Assembly (NCBI GenBank): GCA_026874595.1
Contig: CM049320.1
Span: forward strand, 13,019,488 to 13,083,487
Source of the DNA: Sipunculus nudus
Lineage: Eukaryota > Annelida > Sipuncula > Golfingiida > Sipunculidae
Length of the DNA stretch: 64,000 nt
Reading direction: 5' to 3'
Shown: piece after piece, positions 37,501-49,033 of the stretch
Layout: every line of letters begins with the position of its first letter
How positions within the stretch are numbered: the stretch's first letter is position 1
Notes under the pieces: model-generated
What the model saw: the letters and a program-made list of their open reading frames with translations, nothing else
What the model was told of the DNA's origin: nothing
The model's database searches: none
Position numbers and translations under genes: made by a program

Positions 37501-40500
37501 AAGTGAACTTTATTTTTCTTCAATCTGTTACATGACATTATTGACAAAAATACCTGTAGTGGGTTTATTTTGCACATAAAAAATGTGTGTTTACAGACAA
37601 AATGTATTTCTATATACATGTATATATTATATATATGTGTGTGTAATATGTATATTTATTATATGTATATAATCTAATTTTCTCCAGAAGAAAATACTGT
37701 TACTACTGTGTAGGACGCAAGTTGGCCATATGAATAACTTAGAATTTTTGAAAGGGCTGTTTTTCAGTGTTATTGTTAAATATGGTACCATGTAAATTCC
37801 TGCTTTAACCAAAACACTGAGATGTATAATATTGTGACATAAATATAAATGCACTTAGTATAAGTCATATTTTATGTTAAATGTTTAACTACACATTTGG
37901 GCCAAAACAGTACAGATCCCTCTCACACTTTTTTTACCAAGGATGCACAGTAGCAGGCATTGGCTATGCAGTAAGATCATTAAAATTTCTAAACAAATTA
38001 AACAATTTTCGGTAGCAATCGTAAGTGGTTAGAATTTGGTGTAAAATCATATTTGGTGAATGAACGATGAAAAATGAATGATGCTCTGTATTTAATATAT
38101 TATTTTATATACAGTCTATATTACCGTGAAATACGCTGTATAGAATTTAACCTAAAATATTGACCGAGTAAATTCTGCCTAACTTGTACATCATGCTGAT
38201 ATGTCAAGGTTATGGCCCAGTTGAAAACACCTGTTTGTTGCACAAGGTTAAGTTTAATGCTGTTGGCTGTTTTGTGCCCCATCTTTCTTATATCCCTGAC
38301 AGAATACATAATTGAGATAATATAACTTCATGGATGTGATTGATTTTGCAAAAAATGTAATTGATTTAATCGATATGAAAGAAAACAACAAATACGATAA
38401 GGTTTAATGCATGTAGATTAAAATATACCAGTGAATTAAAAAAGAATAATATTTATTATTTCAAGATGCTGAGGATACTCGTTGTTTCAGTTGATAAGCA
38501 TGTGTCACATTTACCCTAGACAGCTAGCGGCTGTCTGAACTTCCTTGCCTGTTAACAGTGTTAAGTCATGATCACACAAAGAATATATTGATTCAATGTT
38601 TGTGTTAGAAGATTGGTTGCCAGGCCAAAGAAACCCAGTTGGAATTACTTCACTAGTGCTGGGACCATCCTGTCAGTGATATTTAAGTATAAATTTTCAT
38701 TACATTCAGCAAGCTCATTCCTGTGTATTGCTACATGGATGTGTTGAAATGGCCCATGAGTGTTTGACAGTGTGTGTAACTTGACGACGTTTAATATTAA
38801 TCAGCCACAGCAGGGTCATGCCACGAGTGTTTGTCAGTTTTTTTTTGTGGGAGATTTATTTATAAGTACCTCTCTTCCTTGTAAACAGATATCAATCAGT
38901 AACTGACGTTGCACAACATAACCCAGATAAATTTGGCTCCTGGCCAGTGCTTTATCATTGAAGTGATGCTGCCAGGAAAATTCTCCTGGAGAATATTTGT
39001 TAAAACACACTGGCGCTTTGCATATCTGATTCTATGATGCATCTGCAAGTGTTACCCTCCATCTTGGATTTGCGCTTACCCTGCATTGTTGTGCCTTGCA
39101 TCCAAACCTTGGTGAGGACAGCTTAAATGCTGTTTGTATGTTAAGACACTAATAAAAGGAAATATACTTTGGCAAACACAGACATGACAATTTTCATCAA
39201 ATAATTCCCACTGAATAATGTAGTGTTCTTCTCCAAATAGAACAAAGTCAGTCTGGGAACAGAAAATGTGCGTTTAGATTACATGTTTCTGTTTAGTCTT
39301 TCTTGTTCTGAAGTATAACTGTAGGTATAAATATGTTACAGTTAGTCAATAGCAGAGTAAAGGACAGTCTGTGAGAGGACAAATGTTCCAGAGATGGTTT
39401 ACTGCCTCAAATCTTGAACAATCATATTCTAACCTAAAGCTGAAACTGTATTCCTCAGTCAACTAACAAAACATGATAGTGATGGATGTTGATTGGTTTA
39501 CACCATATACGGTGGAACCTCCCAGTAAAGGACATCAGAGAGACCTGGGTTTTTGTTTTGCAGTGGAGAGATGTCTGTATATAAGATGCTTATGATGGTA
39601 GAATGCACTATAGTATTTATGGGACAACCACAAGTGTCCAAAATACTGTGGTGCTTTATTTTTAGAGAAGAGAATTTTGCTAAATGGAAGGTCTCCCGAT
39701 TTAATCCAAGGCAGCAGTATTACAGTGCCTTGTGTTAGTGTTACAGAACATTTTTATAATTTCTCTTTTAAAGGCTTTTAATTTGGAAAGGAAAGTGTCT
39801 GTCCGTATGTCTTTTACCCTTTGATGTGTAGTCTAAGTTGAATCTGTGGACATTTAATGAGTTCACCAGACGTCTTTGTAGTGTTTCCTCAGTGAATGAC
39901 CAGGAATATTAATGAATCTGACAGATTTGATAAAACTCACCGTGAATATTCACCAAAAAGGTGCGTCATATTGAGTTCAATTCTCTGTTAAGCCTGTGCA
40001 TATTTGAATCATTTGAATGAGATCACTGGGCATTTTAAAAATGTGAATACTTTTGACCAGGTAATTAAAATTCTTGAAGAAACCCCAAGTATCTTGATTT
40101 GAATCCATAACAAGGGTCAAATAAACGCCTCTCTGCCTGTCTCAGACAGGCAAACATGCATGGAAAGGCATTTTCAGTTTTGTACCAATCAGTTGGAAAG
40201 CTATACATCTTGATGTTTTCCGCATTAGTAGCTAATAAGAAGTAATATGCATGACACAAAAAAAAATATTTTACAGATGGTGTTCCACACAACTATATTT
40301 CCCATATTTTCCTATAAAAATGGTATATAATTTTTTTATACTTTCTGGAATTTAGGCTCTCAGCTCTTATATTTTCCTGTTTTGTTTCACTGCACAATCA
40401 TGTTTCTGATATAACAGTGTTACTTTTGAAAACATTCATCTTTTTGGAAGCAAGTGGGCATGTAAAGGAAAGCATGTATATGGCAGAATCAGGTTTACAA

Positions 40501-42975
40501 TGAGGGAATTGTCACTTAAAGATTATTATTATGGTTGGATGCACCTTTAGAGGAAAGGCTATTTTTCTGGGGAAAGGCAAACCTTTATTTATGCCCCTTC
40601 AGTTGGAAAGGTGAAATTTCAAAGTATTTAGATACCTGCATGCCGCCTGATACATTGGTTTGGAATACCTGCACATAACCCCTCAACAATAAGACTGGTT
40701 GTGAAACATAAACATTATTTATTTTATTCTCTCTTATTCAGGATTGACCACTGGGATAATAACCGAGAGAAGCTGGTCCTGCTGACTGATTGGTCCTTAA
40801 TCATTGTCAAGTTCGACTTCATCGCTATGAAAATCGTAGACTCGCGACGCATAATGCTTCATATATTTGAACACGTGCAGACTGGTGATTTTATTTACCC
40901 AGAAAAATCAATCATGCCGTAAGTATCAACATTGTTTCCTTGAAAGTAAAAGTTATGTTTATGTAGAATGTAAAGTTCATGATAGAATAATTTGTGTTTA
41001 AAAATGAAAGCCCCGTAACTTTAACTCTGATGTTTTTATCCAGGATGAAGTAGAAAGCCCATATAACATTTAACTGCTGTGTCATGATTATTTGGGGAAA
41101 ATACTATAGAGAAATATCCAAATAATATGCTTATAAATTATATAATTTATGTAATATATTTTATTTTTCTCTGGCAGTTATGATCATAATGATTACATGA
41201 CATTACTCTGTGGAAGATGACATATAATAATGCTTTATTTTTATCAAGTTTCCAAGAAGAAGCTTAAAATAAGATATGTCATGTTTCTATTGTTTTGTTA
41301 GAATCTAAATTATATAGTTGGTTGTATGCAATAGACCTAAAGATCTACAATCTGTGCATTCACAGTCTGACACACTGCACCCAGTTGTGGCCTCTTGTTG
41401 GGTAGTTCATTGATTATACACAGGATGAAAATGTCCTTGCATTTAAGAAATTCAGTCATTCTGACCTATATTCTTTTAGTTATGCACGTTTTTGTGTGTT
41501 TAGCACTTTAAAAATTCAGACTTTTTTGCATTCAAGCCAAAAAAAACATGAAACTTTGTGCATCATCTGCATATCTAACATTGTTACCCTGAAAAAATAA
41601 AGAAAAACAGGCCCAGACAGTTCTTTAGAACTGTTGTGGACACAGGAATATTTTAACATTTGAAAATTTTTAACTGTTGAAATTTACATTTTCTATAAGT
41701 TATCTAGATAATATTTGATATGATCTTTTTGAAATTTGATTAGTTTGTTGATCCTGGATAGCCCTTGCAGCTTGGCAATACTGATGGTGCCATCTACATT
41801 TTTAAGTATTTCTTATTATATTTTCAGACTTAATAAATTGAGTGGATATGTCACATGTAGTTCTGTCAGTTGTAGCCCAGCAAACAAATTCTCTACATGG
41901 TATGCACAAAGTGAAATAAATATGCATCATTTTACACGTGTCTATCACCATGGAAAATTTGATGGAAATCTATGTGATAAATTCTTCCGGTTGCCACAAT
42001 TGCAAAAATGCTGACAGCAATCTAAAGTTATTAGAATTTCTCAGTGTCAGTGATCAGCTGAACATCAGAACCACAGGGTCACTTGTTTGTTTTGGGATGG
42101 AGACGACCACCCTCAATAATTTTAAATTCTGACTTACTCTTACCTATGAACAACTGCAGAATTCATTTTAGTATAGGAGTACCTTGGGCAGCTGCACAAA
42201 TCCTCCAATTTAAATCCTGAATATAACCAGGCTTGGTGTCTTTAGTGCCTACAGGTCCTTTGAAAATAATCATACTCATTCCTGGGTTGTGTCACTGAGG
42301 AATCCTCAGCTGCACACTGGTTTATGAGAGAAACACACACATGGGGCACAGCCTTCCCATTAAGTCTGATGAAAGCTCACCTAGAATTGGACTGACTGTG
42401 AAAGATCTCACCTCTCCTCAGCTGTGATACAAACTCGCACAACTCAGGTTTATTAAGTCCTGTGCTCCAGATCACCAAAGCCAGTATTTTACTTAATAGC
42501 AGTAACAGCTATAAGGGTAGGAGAAGGTAAAATCTAAATTTAAAAGAATGTATATTTTTTAAAACATAATACTGCCTTAGAATTCAGTATACACTGCACT
42601 GTGTTAATGATTTTGAATAATTTCTTCAGGCCTCGACAACATGGCGGTCTTCGTGCTTCCTGGAACAGAGGAGGGTTGTTGAGTTTTGGACAGAAATGGA
42701 ACCCCTTTGCCTCAGATATCCCATGGGTGATCTTTGCCCACCATCCACTGATTTACAACGAGAAGGAGCGAGACACCGTTTCGTATAACGTAGATGATTT
42801 CTACGAGTCTTTCGTGCAGCAAGTTAACCACAGCTACAACATGAAGAAGCCGGGACAGGCCTTGCAGGTGTGTGAAGGCCCCATCATGATCGAGTCTTAC
42901 GCCAGCCTCTCTTCCATGGTGTTCAACCAGAGTCATTTAGGATACAGTCGAGAAAGGGGTGGTGTCAGTTTCTAA
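25243..42975 (+). CDS. TPRG1L: TPRG1L-like protein (Mover / hSac2-domain family), whole coding span
   Basis: Four exons (25243-25536, 35959-36050, 40742-40918, 42630-42975) join in frame into 302 residues plus stop. Human TPRG1 and TPRG1L are about 270-275 residues. All donors are GTAAGT or GTAAGG and all acceptors are CAG. The low-complexity N-terminus (about 90 residues, Gly/Ser/Thr-rich) is followed by the conserved hSac2-type region. Family hallmarks are KGAWLLTEIDHWDNNREKLV (122-141), LLTDWSLIIVKFDFI, a WNPF block, the PGQ..QVCEGPIMIESY segment and the C-terminal LGYSRERGGVSF. In vertebrates TPRG1L is a synaptic-vesicle-associated protein that tunes transmitter release; whether that role holds here is inference. 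No membrane segment or catalytic motif is visible. Total span is 17.7 kb, mostly repeat-filled intron. Confidence 0.93.
25838..26025 (+). repeat. Direct repeat, left copy (intron 1)
   Basis: About 180 bp, beginning around GACAGTTGATGAGCCACGCC and running past TTTGATGTGAGAGAACCCTAA to CATACAGTGAGTTTC. It is closely matched by 27268-27455. The pair flanks the foldback element at 26069-26746. It could be a tandem duplication or the terminal repeats of a small retroelement. Confidence 0.85.
26069..26746. mobile_element. Foldback element with ~175-bp inverted arms (intron 1)
   Basis: The left arm 26069-26246 and right arm 26571-26746 are reverse complements at about 85-90% identity. Both carry TGAATCGCTAT, TGTGTTGATATTGGC, CCTTAACAACAATCCCCTACC, GAGCTGTAAACCATGATATAT and AAGGCCGGCATCCAA. 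The loop of about 320 bp has smaller inverted repeats (for example TCCATTAAGC at 26415 against GCTTAATGGA at 26553). No coding frame was recognised. Confidence 0.9.
27268..27455 (+). repeat. Direct repeat, right copy (intron 1)
   Basis: Matches 25838-26025 in the same orientation, for example CCCTTTAAGGATA, CTTCTTCATCAGTGTCTCTAAC, TGTGCTTTGATGTGAG and CCATACAGTGA, with scattered substitutions. Confidence 0.85.
27495..27760 (+). mobile_element. SINE-like repeat, second family (intron 1)
   Basis: A tRNA-like head (ATGCTCCGCTCTCTCAGCTG ... GCTCGATTCCCAC, B-box-like) is followed by GGTTTCCTCTATCTCCAAAG, ACTACCAAATGCCA and a tail with TCCATGTTACATAAATAAAG. The same order occurs at 63080-63412, and the 3' half alone at 61620-61745. 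Target duplications were not resolved. Confidence 0.75.
27761..29795 (+). other. Intron 1 interior, nothing recognised
   Basis: No exon with both splice borders and no clear repeat. The overlapping open frames on opposite strands at 29151-29397 have no splice context that joins the flanking exons. Confidence 0.4.
29796..32305. repeat. ~685-bp tandem repeat with a third partial copy (intron 1)
   Basis: 30930-31545 and 31613-32300 are tandem direct copies offset by about 685 bp, sharing AAATTCGGCATA, TACACTTCAGGA, TGCCTAATATCA, ATAATGCA and TTTTGCCCAACTTTGACCATGGCA. A third partial copy at 29800-30290 lies ahead of them. A CT/GTCC-rich head at 30810-30900 (TGTCCGTCGTCCGTCGGTCTGTCCGTC, described in part) marks the start of the repeat. 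Open frames within it are by-products. Confidence 0.85.
32306..32726 (+). other. Intron 1 interior between repeats
   Basis: AT-rich, with no exon or repeat recognised. Confidence 0.4.
32729..34273. mobile_element. 1545-bp non-autonomous DNA transposon with 25-bp perfect TIRs
   Basis: CCGTAGATCCGCGTTTTGCC plus five further bases at 32729-32753 is repeated perfectly in reverse at 34249-34273. TA lies on both sides (32727-32728 and 34274-34275), fitting a TA target duplication. The subterminal GCGGCCAT is also present at both ends and twice near the right end (34156, 34231). No transposase frame is visible, so the element would depend on one encoded elsewhere. It lies in intron 1 of the TPRG1L-like gene. 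Confidence 0.92.
34280..35958 (+). other. Distal intron 1
   Basis: No exon was found before the acceptor at 35958 (TTCTTGCAG). A repeat tail (CAGCTGAGCGTCGTGACCCATAGGTCCC) at 34948-34975, given in part, resembles the end of the repeat family at 30.8 kb and a fragment near 36890. Confidence 0.5.
35959..36050 (+). CDS. TPRG1L: TPRG1L-like, exon 2
   Basis: The acceptor TTCTTGCAG and donor GA|GTAAGT bound 92 bp. Phase 0 in and two bases out place TGVFENAVEMSKSLLKHEMD then GDLKGAWLLTE exactly after exon 1. The final Glu codon is completed by the first base of exon 3. The KGAWLLTEIDHW junction motif is a hallmark of the family. Confidence 0.92.
36051..40741 (+). other. Intron 2
   Basis: 4.7 kb with no further exon recognised. 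It holds a stretch at 38020-38165 related to 54700-54860 (shared TAATATATTATTTTAT, ATATTACC, TAAAATATTGA). The transcript bracket is the donor at 36051 and the acceptor CTCTTATTCAG at 40741. Confidence 0.6.
40742..40918 (+). CDS. TPRG1L: TPRG1L-like, exon 3
   Basis: 177 bp between CTTATTCAG and the donor CC|GTAAGT. One leading base completes Glu129. The exon then encodes 58 residues, IDHWDNNREKLVLLTDWSLI through ..PEKSIM, and two bases of Pro188. The LVLLTDWSLIIVKFDFI strand pattern and the FDFIAMK segment match TPRG1-family proteins. Confidence 0.93.
40919..42629 (+). other. Intron 3
   Basis: 1.7 kb, phase 2, from GTAAGT to TTTCTTCAG. It contains an inverted SINE fragment (42335-42480) and no other recognised element. 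A 92-codon frame at 41736-42014 is not bounded by matching splice phases. Confidence 0.7.
42335..42480 (-). mobile_element. Diverged SINE fragment (family of 21017) in intron 3
   Basis: In reverse, TGGTGATCTGGAGCACAGG, GAGTTTGTATCACAGCTGAG, GAGAGGTGAGATC and TTTCACAGTCAGTCC follow the order of the 21017 SINE. It is strongly diverged and lacks clear target duplications. Confidence 0.7.
42630..42975 (+). CDS. TPRG1L: TPRG1L-like, exon 4 (C-terminal)
   Basis: Starts after TTTCTTCAG, completes Pro188 with one G and encodes 114 further residues to TAA at 42973-42975. It holds the FGQKWNPFASDIPWVIFAHH block, the acidic FYESFVQQ helix, the PGQALQVCEGPIMIESYASL block and the LGYSRERGGVSF terminus. 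These correspond in order to the second half of vertebrate TPRG1/TPRG1L. GC content is clearly higher than in the flanking introns. Confidence 0.95.
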
Positions 42976-43560
42976 CTATGGGAAAAATCTGATGAAAATG
43001 AAATTTTCAGGAGAATGCAATTTTTACATTCTTAATTGTTTAATAGATGACGCATGAATCATAGCTTATGCAGATTGTGTTTCATAATGATACTTGCCCA
43101 GTGAAGCATTGGGGGGAATAGTTATATTTATGAAGATAAGCTAGTTTGTGATCTGTGAAGCACTGCAGTGATGAGGCTTGCTAGGAGCTTGCTTGGGATT
43201 TGTAAAATGGATATGACATATTTTCATATTTAAAATTTAAATTGTTGTTTAATAGTGTATAATATTATTTGTTTTTCTAAGAATGTACAATTTTGTTTGA
43301 ATGGTGTTAAATTTCAATCTGTATAAAAAGTCAAGCTGCTTGTTCATTGTATGAACATCTGTATATATATCTGTTTCGTAAAACTAGATAACATTTGTTT
43401 AAACTGGCATTTGTTAAAGATTCTATGTTGTTTTAAAACATATAATATGCTGCCATGCCTGCTTACTTTTGACTTGACGCATTTGAGCCATAACTAGTGA
43501 AGACTTCATTGGTAGTGTATATTTTATATTAACATGCTGAAAGTTGAATAAACAAGCAAG
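42976..43560 (+). terminator. Probable 3' UTR and poly(A) signal of the TPRG1L-like gene
   Basis: AT-rich sequence after the stop, with an AATAAA at 43547-43552 (GTTGAATAAACAAG) about 570 bp downstream. It is the first canonical hexamer in a suitable place. Longer UTRs are possible. Confidence 0.5.
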
Positions 43561-45850
43561 ATGGGAACATCATAGTTCAGTTTATCCTGACATTGTTACA
43601 CATATATATATATATGATTTATCCTCTATACATGCTGTTGCCTTAATGTCAAAGTACAATATTGCCAGGGGATATTTTGTGTTCATGGGATCTGATATGG
43701 CAAGTTATGTTTCAACGCTCGCCCTTCCTATACATGATTACTCATTTTAAAGTTGACTCACTTTTGGTATTTTTCTTGTAGGTTTAATGATTTTCTGTGT
43801 ATTATCAGTGCCAAAGTTCATTTCCTTTCTTTTTTCCCCTGAGATTGTTGAAAGGTATATAAAGTAGTCATATCAGTTTTGTTTTATCAGCTTATACAAA
43901 TTTTGAAGATAACAGTGAAATCCCAAAATCAGCTATGTAATATATACCATCTGTTTGTTCCATTTATATGATTCATTTTGTAAGCTCTTAATCAGCTAGC
44001 CTAATTTCACATAGTGTAAGGTTTATGGGATTTTTTTTTTTTTGTTCATTGTGGGTTTGTTACTTTGTGTCCTTGTGATCCATCAGTACATGTTAATACA
44101 GCACTGGAGAATGTTTTATCACACATACACATGCACACATAGTATTACAAATAGAAAAGACAAGGGACATTAGATTTGACCGGTGCAAAATTCTCATGTT
44201 AAGAAGTAATTATGAATTGCCCTATTGTGAAGTAAAAATTCATATTGAACCATCAGGACCCCTTGCTCCACTCCAAACCTGGACAAACAGTCTTTAGGTT
44301 ATGCAAATTAGTTTTTATTGAATTAATGCACTAATCAAATAGCGGTTAAAACATAAATGTATTTTCCAAATTGAAAGGCATAATGCATGGAACTTTTAGT
44401 GAGATACAGCTGTAACGCGTGTTATTATGCTGGCCCAGAACTTAGATCGCAGCAAAGAATACACATACTGTTTAGTTTCTTTTAATTCGTATCCCGCAAA
44501 AAATTCGAACACAGCAATTAATATGAGATATTAATATTTCATTTTACTTGTTAAAAAATCGAACACCGGTCATAAAATTGACAGCGTACCTGTGAATCGC
44601 AGTGCCCGGTAGCTTTTGCTGGGGTCAAGGTTCAATCAATCTTTGACATCACACACTGAACATGAGCAGGTATATGTTTTCACTGAGAGGTGACGTAGCT
44701 GAAAAATCACGAATTTCCGTGACTATCAGGACGAAATCTTTTGGATAATTACCGGGTGATTTGATACGGTTTATACTCCGAGGCCGGCAAGCTTTATCTA
44801 GGTACCAACCGTGACAAATAATTAGGTGCTCATCACTGGCTCACACCTGTGTATGTGGTAAAAAACCGTCTGTATACAAGTCCCCATGTGGACAAAACAT
44901 GCGTATATGGAGATGTAGCCTTAAAGAAAAAAATGTGTATTGTTACATAAAAATGTGTTTTTCACACAAGTCCTGTCACAGAAAACTACTTGTAAAATAT
45001 TGCTGAACATTATTTAATTCTGCCATACTAAAAACTTCATTTACTATCATATAATAAAAAGCCAGAAACCAACAGAATGACAGTTACAGATCATATGCAT
45101 GTATCAACTTGTATATTCTGTAGTAACTTAGTATATAAGTTATCATAAGCTTACAAGTGCTTTATACTTAAAGTTCATTAATGGAAGTCACCGTTCCTTG
45201 GGATATGTTGCTATGGTAACATCCAGCTGCAAATTATCATTTTATAATACCAGTACCAGCTAGATTCATTTGCAGAGGAACAATCACAAAATCACAGCTA
45301 CTTCAAAGACAGACGTATTTGTTGTAAAGGTTGGTGTATATTAGTGTTACAATATTAAATCTAATGCCTGGATCAGTCTGCGTCTCTGTGTTGTAATTGT
45401 AGTTTAGTAAGACCATATAATTTTGTTAAACAGTTGACAATGGTGGTCGTGTGGTTCTGTGTTGCTGTTATTTTTACAAAGCCACCCACAAGAAGCTCTG
45501 AGATTATGGTATATATGAATTATATTTGATCAGTATTTGTTTGTTTTGACTCTTTGTCAATTTTATATGCACTTTTATGCATATTTGTTGATCATATGAA
45601 TCTCATCTAACTTCTTTTTCTTTTTGTTTGTACTCCTACACTCGTGTTTTTCTGTTGTACTAGTTTAAAAAAGCCCTTTTTTCTGTGTAACTGTAACATT
45701 GTTATATTTTCGAGATCAGTGTTTGTAGGATCTGATATTTTGTCTTACCTGTTTAGATAACAGGTCATCTATCCAGTGGTTAATAGATTGTTATTTCTGG
45801 ACAATGGATGATTGGATTTAGTTGATTCCAATTTTCTATATCTCTCTCTC
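43561..45850. other. Intergenic, nothing recognised
   Basis: No supported gene or structured repeat. Small open frames only. Confidence 0.4.
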
Positions 45851-45857
45851 TCGCTTT

Positions 45858-45871
45858 ATATATATATATAT

Positions 45872-45957
<86 letters not shown>

Positions 45958-45960
45958 ATA
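45858..45960. repeat. (AT)n microsatellite, ~95 bp
   Basis: Long TA dinucleotide run with a single ACACACA interruption near 45871. Its open frame of alternating Tyr and Ile is an artefact. Confidence 0.95.
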
Positions 45961-46518
45961 TATTTATATATAATGTGTTTGTAAATATGTCGACTTTATG
46001 GTCATAAGATAACGTAATCTCTTCATGTTAAGAAATAGATGCTTGGAAATATGTCTTTGATAACACAGTAATATTCATATTTAGTAAATATAAGAACGAC
46101 GAACGGTAACAAAAAAGTAGTGTCCAAACAAAATTTAATTGCTTCCATAATGGACTTTAAGACTGAAACAGGTATATCATCTAGATTTGTATATGTACAT
46201 TCATATATTAAAAAATTTTATGTTTAAGTCATCTTCTGAATTTATCATTTTTTTTTTAAATTCCGGCCACAGAAAGGCATTAATTATAAGTATATGAAAT
46301 GTATGTTGGGAGTGCTATGTAACGTCGGCAGACTCGACAAGCTTTAAGTGTAAAAGATTCCTCTGAGACCTAGTGCATGTTAAGTGATTTATTTAATATG
46401 TTATTATATTTTGAATATACATATCCTGACCATGCATGTCTTGAAATTATTAATTTTATTAATAACTTTGTACATAATTTGTTTCGTGTGAGAAAACAAC
46501 TGATCATAGCTATGTTTT
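45961..46518. other. Intergenic, nothing recognised
   Basis: No supported gene or repeat. Confidence 0.4.
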
Positions 46519-46523
46519 GTTTT

Positions 46524-46525
<2 letters not shown>

Positions 46526-46570
<45 letters not shown>
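46526..46570. repeat. (AT)n microsatellite
   Basis: Uninterrupted AT run. Confidence 0.95.
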
Positions 46571-46573
<3 letters not shown>

Positions 46574-47218
46574 CCTAATACTAAGAACCTTGATCACGGA
46601 ACTTGTTTTGAAACAGTTGTCTCCAGTAATATAAAGTAGTCAACAACAGAGAAATAATGTCTTTGTTACTGATGTAAAGCATGTGTCTTTCTTTATCCTT
46701 CTTGAGTAGACTTTCGTGTCACAATAAATGGATTTAATGGTGTCCTTGTATGTAGGGTTCTAAGAACATATTTATTGAGGAGTCGGTTCATGCACCATGA
46801 TGATGTCACCTGATTATGACGTCACAAATGATCGGATGAATACAGTTTAAATCTCTCAACTGACAGGAGTTTAGTGCAGTGAATCATGGTACTGGTCAGT
46901 TTTTGTTTAATCAACTCCTATACCTCTACTAACGATGACTTTTTATACCCTAGACTAAAGTGGTAAAAAAAAGTGAAAATCTTTTATGGTGTATTGAATA
47001 TGTCCTCTATAGACAATAAGACCACCTGATATTGGATTACATTGTTTAAATGTTCAAATTCTTATTTAAGATTAATCGACGTCGTTCACAGTAGTTTATT
47101 GTAATGATATATAAATATATATATTTATTTATATATATACACACACACACACCGAATGCTTCATTTATATTATGTTGCCAGGCCATAGAAGGCCATAGAG
47201 TATTTTACACCTGAGGGT

Positions 47219-47220
<2 letters not shown>
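46571..47220. other. Intergenic, nothing recognised
   Basis: No gene. Short mixed AT/AC runs at 47105-47152. Confidence 0.4.

Positions 47221-47254
<34 letters not shown>
47220..47254. repeat. (CT)n microsatellite
   Basis: About 17 CT units without interruption. Confidence 0.95.
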
Positions 47255-47259
<5 letters not shown>

Positions 47260-47985
47260 GATGTATATATATTATTAACTGTGATCTTGATTAAGGTCAT
47301 TTCAAATTTAAGGAAACCCCTGCTCTCATTGGGAGACAGCTGACTTCCCGGTATTTTGTTCATACCCAGGCCACACCAAAAAATTATTGTATCACGGACT
47401 GTGGGACCAACATGCATGGACGAGTGGGCGAATTTATATCCTTGTGTATATGAACATTTAGTAGTCAGGACAAAATACATGAAAATTGTTCACTTTGCAC
47501 GACTCAAATAAAATGTGCGTTGATGCTTCAAGTAATACACATGAAATAAACAGTTCAAAATGTTAATACATATGTAACGATACCTTTAGGAATGAAAACC
47601 TGTACATTATTAAAATACGTAATGATCTTTTAATTAAGCAAGGGAAGAATTAGGGACAATGATACCGAGACCTTTTTCCCCGATTCGCTAAAAAAATGTG
47701 TAAAAAAGAAATGAAGATTCCCTTGAACTTTTATCATTTTAGTGTGGCCATGTATGCATGTTGTTGAATTTGGATTTGTAAGAAGTCTTTGTTTTCTTGT
47801 ACATTTTATTTTTATCCGAATGTTTAAGTGAATATATTTAAGCAGAAATATCGGTTTATATAGAAATATATATGTTTGAGTACAGGTCAGGGGTCACTCA
47901 GTCACGTTATCATGGATGTTTGAACACTTTGGGCTTGGTGTATATATTTTTTATTGTTGCAAATAAATGTCCCAATACCAAACAT
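47255..47985. other. Intergenic, nothing recognised
   Basis: No supported gene or repeat. Confidence 0.4.
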
Positions 47986-47989
47986 GTTT

Positions 47990-48935
47990 TTCCTTGTCAG
48001 GTTTATTGTATCCCCAGACAAAGTCGGAATACAATGGTTTAAGCACGGCCGCGCCGTGCCTCCGCCGCAGAGATTTCTTTTGAACGCGCTAACTCAAAAA
48101 AAAACATTTTACGGATCTTTACCAAACTTGAAATATGCATAGATAGTGATCTCGACTTTAGATAGGTTCATATTGGGGAAAATCGCCAATTTTCTTAAAT
48201 ATCACAAGAAATCTTGCATTGATTGATCACAAAATCAAATTGACCGAAGATCTTGGATAGTTACCGGAAACTGGTGGCGCCATCCATTATCCTTTTCTTG
48301 TTTTCGTGCTGTTTAATACCCCTATCATTGCCACTTAACAGTACTGCGTGTGAGCATAACAAGTAAAAAACTAATGGACAGATTCCTTTCATATAAGGCA
48401 TGTACATGGACATGGGGTGATGTATATTTAAATTGGGGTCATGACCTTTCTTATGAGAGTGGCCTTGACCTTGAATATTGCCATCTGTGGTGAAAATTAC
48501 ACAAAATCATAAATATCTCAATAAAGTATGCATGGATTGTTCCAAAAATCAAAATGACCGAAAAGATCTTGGATAGCTTTGTCTTCGGTGGAAGACAGGT
48601 GGCGCCACATGTCATTTTCATGTTTTCGCGCCTTTTAATACACCATCATTGCAAATTGACAGTACTGTGAGCACTTTAAGTCTAAAACTTATGGACAGAT
48701 TGGGCTGATATTGCGCATGTCCATTGTTCTTGGATACCTCAATCTTGTATTCAAGACTAGTGGCGCTATCTGCAATCGTAATTGTGTGGCGTCCATCCGG
48801 AGTGGTTCAAGGTATTGGTCTGAAATTTGGCATGTCCATCCATCTTGGACAGTTTTCTCATAAACCAGACAGGTGGCGCCACCTACCTTCACGTTTCCTT
48901 AAAATTAATTCATGCTCTTTTTCTCAAGAGCGATT
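47990..48935. repeat. Repeat block with GGCGCC palindromes, inverted relative of 17.7-19.0 kb
   Basis: GGTGGCGCC or variants occur at about 48272, 48599, 48758 and 48868. Each is preceded by a 'CTTGGATA' motif and an 'AAGACAG' or 'AAGACTA' motif, the reverse complement of the order at 17.7-18.9 kb. Between them are 'TTTTCATGTTTTCG', 'AATTGACAGTACTG' and 'ACTTATGGACAGATT' units. The frame at 47954-48142 crosses the block and is not considered coding. Confidence 0.75.
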
Positions 48936-49033
48936 TACCGTATTTCCCCCCATAATTAAAATATTGTTTCTCAAATTGATAGATGGAAGAAACCATATTC
49001 GCTTGCCAAGTGTCGGTATATGCTGCTGAAGAT

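Noticed and set aside
47954-48142. 62-codon frame after an acceptor-like TTTTCCTTGTCAG
   Set aside because: It runs into the GGCGCC repeat block and has no donor or family support.
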